Assembly (NCBI GenBank): GCA_002292365.1
Contig: DBBU01000036.1
Span: 103,989 to 111,087, forward strand
Direction of reading: 5' to 3'
Length of the DNA: 7,099 nt
Source: Flammeovirgaceae bacterium UBA976
GTDB lineage: Bacteria; Bacteroidota; Bacteroidia; Cytophagales; Cyclobacteriaceae
Within the stretch, counting starts at the first letter, position 1; the number at the start of each line of letters is the position of its first letter. Under the pieces are notes generated by a model. That model saw nothing but the letters and a program-made list of their open reading frames with translations, did not search any database and had not been told where the DNA came from. This document shows positions 1 to 6,500 of this stretch, piece by piece. Both the position numbers and the translations under genes were made by a program.

Positions 1-21
1 GGATTTACTACAAAAAAATAA
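1..21 (+). CDS. Possible C-terminal tail of an upstream gene (partial)
   Basis: Reading frame 1 gives six codons (Gly-Phe-Thr-Thr-Lys-Lys) and then a TAA at 19-21, two bases before the ATG of the next gene. This would fit the end of an upstream gene in the same operon, but six codons cannot identify a protein and could easily be chance. The A-rich run just before the next start is also what Bacteroidota leaders look like. Confidence 0.2.
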   Translation, partial: GFTTKK

Positions 22-23
22 AC

Positions 24-1160
24 ATGGGTAATAAGATAAAATTGGGTCTCATAGGAGGAGGCTTGAGTTCATTTATTGGGATTGTACACCGGGTGGCGGC
101 TTACATGGGTGAGAATTATGTTTTGACCGGAGGTGTATTTGATATTGATTTTGATAAAGGAAATCAATTTGCAGTACAACTAGAGTTGGACGCCGCGAGA
201 TCCTATCCGTCATTAGACATATTCATTGAGAAAGAGTTGGCCCTTGCCGAAGAGGAGCGCATTCAAGTAGTGTCGATTTTAACTCCTAATTTCCTGCATT
301 TTGAGATGGCAAAGAAGCTGGTGAGTGCTGGTTTTAACGTGATCTGCGAAAAGCCCATTACGGTCACGGCAGATGAAGCACGGTCATTAGAAAAATTGGT
401 GCAAGAAAAAGGGGTGGTTTTTGGACTGACCCATACGTATACGGGTTATCCTATGATACGTCAAATGAAGTCAATGATTGCTCAAGGCAAGATTGGAAGG
501 ATTCAAAAAGTAGATGCACAATATTATCAAGGTTGGATCAACCCTTTCATTCACCAAGAAGAGGAAAGAAAAAAGGTCTGGCGATTGAATCCGAAGATGT
601 CTGGCTTGAGCTGTTGTATGGGCGATATTGGGGTTCATGCCTTTAATTTGATTGAGTATACAACGGGATTAGAGATCGATAAAGTATTGGCTGATTTGGA
701 TACTCTTTATCCCGAAAATGAATTAGATGTAGATGGTACTACGCTCCTAAGAATGAATAATGGGTCACGAGGCGTCATCACAGCCAGTCAAATTGCCTCT
801 GGAGAAGAAAACAATCTTTCTATAGCGGTTTATGGAGATCAAGGCGGGCTAAAATGGGAGCAAGAACATCCCATGTATTTGAAGCATTTGATTGAAGGTG
901 CTCCTACTCAAATTTATAAACCGGGCAATCCATACAATAGTGAGTTTGCCTTGGAGAGTACTAAAATTGCTCCAGGTCATCCTGAAGGCTTATTTGATGC
1001 GATGGGCAATATTTATAACGGCGTAGCTGCGGCCATCCAGGGCACACGCCATAGAGTGGGTGCTTTCCCTACGGTCCATGATGGGGTAAGGGGAATGTCG
1101 TTTATCGAAGCGGTATTGTCATCAAGTAGCCAAGGACAAGTATGGGTAAAGGTCAGCTAA
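24..1160 (+). CDS. Gfo/Idh/MocA family NAD(P)-dependent oxidoreductase (first paralogue)
   Basis: This is a predicted cytoplasmic NAD(P)-dependent sugar oxidoreductase of 378 residues, a usual length for the family. The N-terminal Rossmann fold begins at once with the nucleotide-binding loop (residues 8-19, three glycines at 11-13), so there is no signal peptide. The family's Glu-Lys-Pro motif is at 109-111. The C-terminal alpha/beta substrate domain carries Asp-Ile-Gly-Val-His at 201-205; in characterised relatives such as inositol dehydrogenase the Asp and His of this motif are catalytic. The ATG at 24 is chosen because the Rossmann strand starts a few residues later. The frame has no stop upstream within the window, so a longer N-terminus is not formally excluded. 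No Shine-Dalgarno sequence is seen, only an A-rich leader. The stop lies 11 bases before a homologous gene. It may oxidise a sugar or glycoside at C3, or reduce a keto-sugar; direction and substrate are inference. Confidence 0.92.
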   Translation: MGNKIKLGLIGGGLSSFIGIVHRVAAYMGENYVLTGGVFDIDFDKGNQFAVQLELDAARSYPSLDIFIEKELALAEEERIQVVSILTPNFLHFEMAKKLVSAGFNVICEKPITVTADEARSLEKLVQEKGVVFGLTHTYTGYPMIRQMKSMIAQGKIGRIQKVDAQYYQGWINPFIHQEEERKKVWRLNPKMSGLSCCMGDIGVHAFNLIEYTTGLEIDKVLADLDTLYPENELDVDGTTLLRMNNGSRGVITASQIASGEENNLSIAVYGDQGGLKWEQEHPMYLKHLIEGAPTQIYKPGNPYNSEFALESTKIAPGHPEGLFDAMGNIYNGVAAAIQGTRHRVGAFPTVHDGVRGMSFIEAVLSSSSQGQVWVKVS

Positions 1161-1171
1161 AATAATCATTC

Positions 1172-2338
1172 ATGAAAACAGACAGAAAGCTCAAAATGGG
1201 GATGGTAGGCGGTGGAAGTGGTGCTTTTATCGGAGGGATCCATCGAATGGCAGCGCAACTAGATGGTCAAATTGAGCTGGTTTGTGGCGTTTTTAGTTCA
1301 GATGCTGATAAATCTATCGCCTTTGGCAAGGAAATTTATCTCAATGACGACAGATTGTACAGAACATTTGATGAAATGATGGCGTCCGAAGCACGCCTTT
1401 CTGAGGAGGAGCGAATGGATTTTGTTTCCATTGTTACGCAAAACAACATGCATTTTGCTCCGGCGATGTCCGCTTTAAATCATGGTCTTCCTGTCATCAT
1501 AGACAAGCCATTGTGCTTTACAATGGATGAAGCAAAGCAACTTAGAGCCAAAGTCAAAACGACTGGCTTGCCCTTTGGACTAACTTATACGTATGCCTAC
1601 TACCCGATGTTGATTCAAGCAAAGGCTATGGTAAAAAACCACGAAATCGGTAAGGTTCGAAAGATAATGGTAGAATACCCGCAAGGATGGTTATCAGATA
1701 AGTTAGAAGACACAGGTCAAAAGCAAGCCGCATGGCGTTCAGATCCCCAAAAAGCAGGTATAAGCAATTGTTTTGGAGATATAGGGACTCATTGCGGGCA
1801 TTTAGCTGAATATATTTCTGGATTAAAAATAACCGAAGTATTGGCAGAGCTCAATGCTTTTGTGCCTGGAAGAACCCTGGATGATGACGCCGATGTGTTT
1901 TTTAGAATGGAGCAACAGGTTCAAGGTGTGATTTCTGCCTCACAAGTTGCACATGGCGATGAGAACAATCTTAAATTTCGAATTTATGGGGAAGAGGGTG
2001 CACTAGAATGGAGAAATACTGATCACAATACACTTCTGGTAAAAAAGCAGGGAGCGCCCACACAAATCTATAGGACTGGGGTAGACCATTCTTATTTGCA
2101 CGAAGCAACGCATTTGCATATGAGAACGCCTTCGGGGCATCCTGAAGGATACATTGAAGCTTTTGCCAACATCTATAGAAATTTCTCGGATCATGTACGA
2201 CAATTCAAAGCCCATTCATCCCCTGATTCCATAGGGACTTATCCCAATATTGATGATGGTTTTAAGGGAATGGCCCTAGTGGCTGCGGTGGTAGCTTCAT
2301 CAGCGAACGGAAATATTTGGACTAAAATCAAAGATTAA
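1172..2338 (+). CDS. Gfo/Idh/MocA family NAD(P)-dependent oxidoreductase (second paralogue)
   Basis: This 388-residue predicted cytoplasmic oxidoreductase is homologous over its whole length to the product of the gene just upstream. Shared landmarks are the N-terminal Rossmann glycine loop (residues 13-15), Gln-Gly-Trp at 171-173, Asp-Ile-Gly-Thr-His at 203-207 with the predicted catalytic Asp203 and His207, Gly-Ala-Pro-Thr-Gln-Ile-Tyr at 294-300 and Gly-His-Pro-Glu-Gly at 322-326. The Glu-Lys-Pro motif of the first copy is Asp-Lys-Pro here (111-113), a conservative change. A short insertion around residues 340-353 relative to the first copy accounts for much of the extra length. The ATG at 1172 follows an 11-base gap, so the two genes are almost certainly cotranscribed. 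The pair could act on different substrates, on opposite steps (oxidation and later reduction), or as a mixed oligomer; the sequence does not decide between these. Confidence 0.92.
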   Translation: MKTDRKLKMGMVGGGSGAFIGGIHRMAAQLDGQIELVCGVFSSDADKSIAFGKEIYLNDDRLYRTFDEMMASEARLSEEERMDFVSIVTQNNMHFAPAMSALNHGLPVIIDKPLCFTMDEAKQLRAKVKTTGLPFGLTYTYAYYPMLIQAKAMVKNHEIGKVRKIMVEYPQGWLSDKLEDTGQKQAAWRSDPQKAGISNCFGDIGTHCGHLAEYISGLKITEVLAELNAFVPGRTLDDDADVFFRMEQQVQGVISASQVAHGDENNLKFRIYGEEGALEWRNTDHNTLLVKKQGAPTQIYRTGVDHSYLHEATHLHMRTPSGHPEGYIEAFANIYRNFSDHVRQFKAHSSPDSIGTYPNIDDGFKGMALVAAVVASSANGNIWTKIKD

Positions 2339-2369
2339 ACTTAATTTTACGCTAAACCTTCACTTGAAT

Positions 2370-3428
2370 ATGAAAACGATAAAAGGCCCTGCTATTTTTT
2401 TAGCCCAGTTTTTGGATGATGTTGAACCTTATAATAATCTTAAGAGTATATGCGAATGGGTAGCTTCTTTGGGATACAAAGGCGTTCAAATTCCTGCTTG
2501 GGATCAGCGATTGATTGATATTACCTTGGCAGGAGAAAGCAAAACTTATTGTGATGAGATCAAAGGCGTGGTCAATGAGGCGGGTTTAGAGCTTACCGAG
2601 TTATCAACTCATCTTCAGGGTCAGTTGGTGGCGGTGCACCCTGCTTACGACACCATGTTTGATACGTTTGCCCCCGATCATTTAAAAGGAAATCCCAAAG
2701 CACGTACTGCCTGGGCGGTAGACCAAGTCAAGTCAGCAGCCTCGGCCAGCAACCATCTAGGAATTAATTTGATGGCTAGCTTTTCCGGTGCCTTGGTATG
2801 GCCTTTTATTTATCCATGGCCTCAACGACCCACGGGTCTGGTTGAAGCAGGGTTCAGTGAGCTAGCTAAAAGATGGCTGCCCATTTTAGATCACTGTAAG
2901 GAGATAGGTGTCGATATGTGTTACGAAGTTCATCCGGGTGAAGATTTACATGATGGCGTTTCTTTTGAAAGATTTTTAGAGGCAACGGATCATCACACTG
3001 CGGTAAATTTATTGTACGATCCGAGCCATTTCGTTTTACAAAATTTAGATTATCTCCAGTATATTGATCATTACTACGAATATATAAAAATGTTTCACGT
3101 CAAGGATGCCGAGTTTAATCCTACGGGTAAATCAGGAGTTTACGGAGGATATCAAGATTGGGTGGATAGACCAGGAAGATTTAGATCTTTAGGTGATGGT
3201 ACGGTTGATTTTGCAGGTATCTTCAGTAAGCTGAGTCAATACGGTTTCGAGGGATGGGCGGTACTCGAATGGGAATGTTGTATCAAGTCTCCAGAGCAAG
3301 GGGCGCAAGAAGGCGCCGATTTCATTGCGGATCACATCATCAGTGTCACGGAGAAGGCTTTTGATGATTTCGCAGGAGGAGAAGCAAATGATGTGATCAA
3401 TAATAAGATTCTAGGAATAGATGAATGA
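2370..3428 (+). CDS. Sugar phosphate isomerase/epimerase, xylose-isomerase-like TIM barrel
   Basis: This is a predicted cytoplasmic, divalent-metal-dependent TIM-barrel enzyme of 352 residues, longer than many members of about 280-300. Numbered from the ATG at 2370, the probable metal or catalytic residues are Glu186 and His188 (in Tyr-Glu-Val-His-Pro-Gly-Glu), Asp217 and His220 (Asp-Pro-Ser-His), His243 (Phe-His-Val-Lys-Asp) and Glu300 or Glu302 near the end of the barrel. The first three spacings resemble the Glu-Asp-His-Glu set of tagatose 3-epimerase-type enzymes. A longer loop lies between His243 and Glu300 and contains the family-typical Gly-Asp-Gly-Thr-Val-Asp (275-280). A TTG at 2364 would add two residues; the ATG is preferred as the stronger start. 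No Shine-Dalgarno sequence is seen. The gap to the upstream oxidoreductase is 31 bases. Enzymes of this class are found with Gfo/Idh/MocA proteins in inositol and keto-sugar pathways and in deglycosylation through 3-keto intermediates. Isomerase, epimerase and elimination roles all remain possible. Confidence 0.9.
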   Translation: MKTIKGPAIFLAQFLDDVEPYNNLKSICEWVASLGYKGVQIPAWDQRLIDITLAGESKTYCDEIKGVVNEAGLELTELSTHLQGQLVAVHPAYDTMFDTFAPDHLKGNPKARTAWAVDQVKSAASASNHLGINLMASFSGALVWPFIYPWPQRPTGLVEAGFSELAKRWLPILDHCKEIGVDMCYEVHPGEDLHDGVSFERFLEATDHHTAVNLLYDPSHFVLQNLDYLQYIDHYYEYIKMFHVKDAEFNPTGKSGVYGGYQDWVDRPGRFRSLGDGTVDFAGIFSKLSQYGFEGWAVLEWECCIKSPEQGAQEGADFIADHIISVTEKAFDDFAGGEANDVINNKILGIDE

Positions 3429-3461
3429 TCAATTTTTTACTAAAACAAGTAATGCCATTTT

Positions 3462-3474
3462 GATGAATTTCATC
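3462..3474. repeat. Short palindrome in the intergenic gap
   Basis: GATGAA and TTCATC are perfect inverted 6-base arms around one central T. It sits in the 72-base gap between the isomerase stop and the GTG start of the large lipoprotein gene. A one-base loop cannot form a normal terminator hairpin and no T-run follows, so if functional it would more likely be a protein-binding site. A match this short can arise by chance. Confidence 0.3.
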
Positions 3475-3500
3475 TCTATACATAAAAGCAGTAGATTAAT

Positions 3501-6500
3501 GTGAAGCAGATATTCTCATTTCTTACAATTTTATTTTTTATTTCCTGCAGTACGCCAAGTGAAGAAAGGCACCCACGAGATGTTTGGGTTTTCAGATCGG
3601 TATTGGATGAAATGCCCCGAATGGTTACTTCGGCGCTTGACGAAAAGCTATGGGTAGCATATGATACGCAAACGGGGCTTTTATACAGAGCATGGAGTGG
3701 AGACGTTTTGTTTGATGGTGCGGTTTATACCACCGTTCATGGACCGCAACCTCAAAGTTTAGGAGCAACCTATTATCAGATGGGGGCATCCGAATGGATG
3801 CTGACCCAATCGGATGAAATGATTGATTTTGATTTCCAATACAAGGGCCATTTGATCAAAAATGAGGAGGTGTTTTTTAACTATGAATTCATTACTCCAG
3901 AAGGCGATAAAATCAAGGTTTCAGAATCACCAAGGTATGTTAGCCGTGGGACAAGACATGGTCTTGAAAGAATTTTTAACGTTGACAACACGACGAATTA
4001 TCAGGTGAAATTAAAAACTTCATTGGGATTATTGTCAAGTGGAGATGATTATGAAACCGATGGTTCCTTTTCCGTGATTGATCAGAATTCCTACAAGCAA
4101 CAAGGCTTTCAATTCAGCAGGATAAACGGTATTTTAAGTCTCAATAAACAAGTACTCCACTTGACTACCTATTTTCATACTGAGATTGAAAACCTTACGG
4201 GAACGAGTGATACGGATGAGACTTCTGAGGTCGTAAGTGGGGCCTTGTTAATTGAAAAGAGTGATTGCGCCGCCTGCCACAATGAAAGAATAAGAACCGT
4301 GGGGCCGTCTTACTTGGCCATTGCAAAAAAATACAATGATGATCAAGCCACAATAGATGGATTAGCACAAAAAATAATCAAAGGTGGATCTGGGGTTTGG
4401 GGCATTGCTTTGATGACTCCGCATCCTGACATCATGCCTGAGGATGCAAAAACTATGGTAAGCTATATCTTGGGTCTTGATGATAAACTCAGTACACCCT
4501 TTGATAAATATACGCTGGGTTTAAAATCTATTCCAGTGAATTTATCTGAAAAATACGAAGGGGATGATGGTCAAGGGTTTTTGGCACATTTATATTTAAA
4601 TTTGGAGAAAGGTAATCCACTTGAAGTCATTAAAAAGTCGACTCCTGTTTTACAGGGTAAGGTCAGTAAAATCCATACGTTATCCGAAACAGATTTTTTA
4701 AATTTCCAAGAACACTTTATTATAGAATATAAGGGTCTATTGAACATTGAAAAAGAGGGTAGCTATGACTTCAGACTGATCAGCGACGACGGCTCTTTAC
4801 TTTACATAGATGAGCAGTTGGTTGTAGACAACGGGGGTGATCATGGAACAGAAATTAGGGATGGAGAAATGTTTCTTAAAGCAGGAAAACACCCCATTAG
4901 ATTATTGTTTAATCAAGGGGGTGGAGGGGCTTTGGTTTCACTGCAGTGGTTTGATAGAAATGCGGCAAGCTTTGTACTACTTGATGACCAATTTGTGTCT
5001 TTTGAATCTAGTGCGTTGCTGGAAACCAAGCCTTATATTGCTCCAGGGGAGTTAAAAAAAGGGATTCCTGGCGATGCGCTTCCTTTAGCCGGTGTACATC
5101 CTGCTTTTGATTTATCTCAAGCGAGACCCAATGATTTTACACCTAAAGTAGGGGGGCTTGATTTCCTTTCAGATGGGCGTATGGTCATTTGTACTTGGGA
5201 CTCTTTGGGTTCAGTATTCATATTAGAAAATTGGGATTCGGGTATGCCTGATCAAATCAAAGTGAAGCGAATTGCCGCAGGACTTGCTGAACCCTTGGGA
5301 TTGAAAGTAGTTGATGAGGAGATCTATGTATTACAAAAACAAGAATTGACTAAGTTGATAGATCATGATGGAGATGAATTGATTGATGAATACCAAACGG
5401 TCAGTAATGATTGGAAAGTATCGGCCAATTTTCATGAATTTGCTTTTGGATTGGTCTACCAGGAGGGTTTTTTCTATGGCACGTTGGCAACTGCCATCAT
5501 GCCGGGAGGTGCCAGTGCGAACCCCCAAATCCCCGATCGGGGTAAAGTCTTAAAAATAGATAAATCGACAGGAAAAGTGGAGTTGATCGCTTCTGGTTTA
5601 AGAACGCCCAATGGTATTGGAGTTGGCAAAGACAATGAAATATTCATCGCAGACAATCAAGGAGATTGGTTACCGGCTAGCAAAATTGTGCATGTGCAGC
5701 CTGGCGCATTTTATGGTTCAAGGTCGGTTGATTTTGAAGGCACAGCCGGATTGAAAGAAACCTTACCTGTGGTTTGGCTGCCTCAAGATGAGATTGGTAA
5801 CTCTCCTAGCACCCCTATTGGCTTAGATATCGGCCCCTATCAAGGGCAAATGATTCATGGTGAAGTAACCAATGGAGGGATTAAGCGTGTTTATGTAGAG
5901 AAGGTCAACGGCGTTTATCAGGGTGCTTTATTTAGGTTTACGCAAGGGTTGGAAGCAGGAGTAAACCGGATATTGTGGGCACCTAATGGCGATCTAGTAG
6001 TAGGGGGCGTAGGCTCGTCTGGAAATTGGGGCCATAAAGGCAAACTCAGTTATGGACTGCAAAGTCTCTCTTTCAATGGAAATTCTGTATTTGAAATGTT
6101 AAAAGTAAGTGCTCGAAGCGATGGTTTTGAAATTGAGTTTACAGAATCCATCAAGGAAGGGCAAAATGTTAATGCTGAAGACTTTTTGATCCAGCAATGG
6201 CGTTATGAGCCTACCGAAGTGTATGGGGGACCTAAGTTGGATTTAGAGAACTTGGAAGCGAAAGCGTTTCATCTATCACAAGATCGGAAAAAAATCTTTG
6301 TCGAATTACCAGATATTAAGGAAAATCGGGTGGTTTATTTCAGAATAAATCGTCCTTTTATCAGTGATTTGGATCATTCACTTTGGACCACTGAATCTTG
6401 GTATACGCTCAACTATGTACCAAAGGATCAACCAGGTTTTAGTTCGGACTATCAGGTGATGCACAACGCATTGACTGAGGCCGAGCAGTCTGCAGGATGG

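Noticed and set aside
2003..2215. Antisense frame of 70 codons opposite the second oxidoreductase
   Set aside because: It lies antisense to well-conserved coding sequence and its translation has no recognisable family features.
3429..3461. Intrinsic terminator after the isomerase gene, suggested by the T-run at 3433-3438
   Set aside because: No GC-rich inverted repeat precedes the T-run, so there is no support for a terminator hairpin.
4837..5055. A 72-codon plus-strand frame inside the large lipoprotein gene
   Set aside because: It lies wholly within the PA14 and linker region of the long frame, in another reading phase, has no recognisable domain, and the long frame has clear domain content across it.
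5331..5656. Two overlapping antisense frames of 60-65 codons
   Set aside because: Both are opposite the beta-propeller coding sequence, show no recognisable motifs and overlap each other, so they are shadows of the sense gene.
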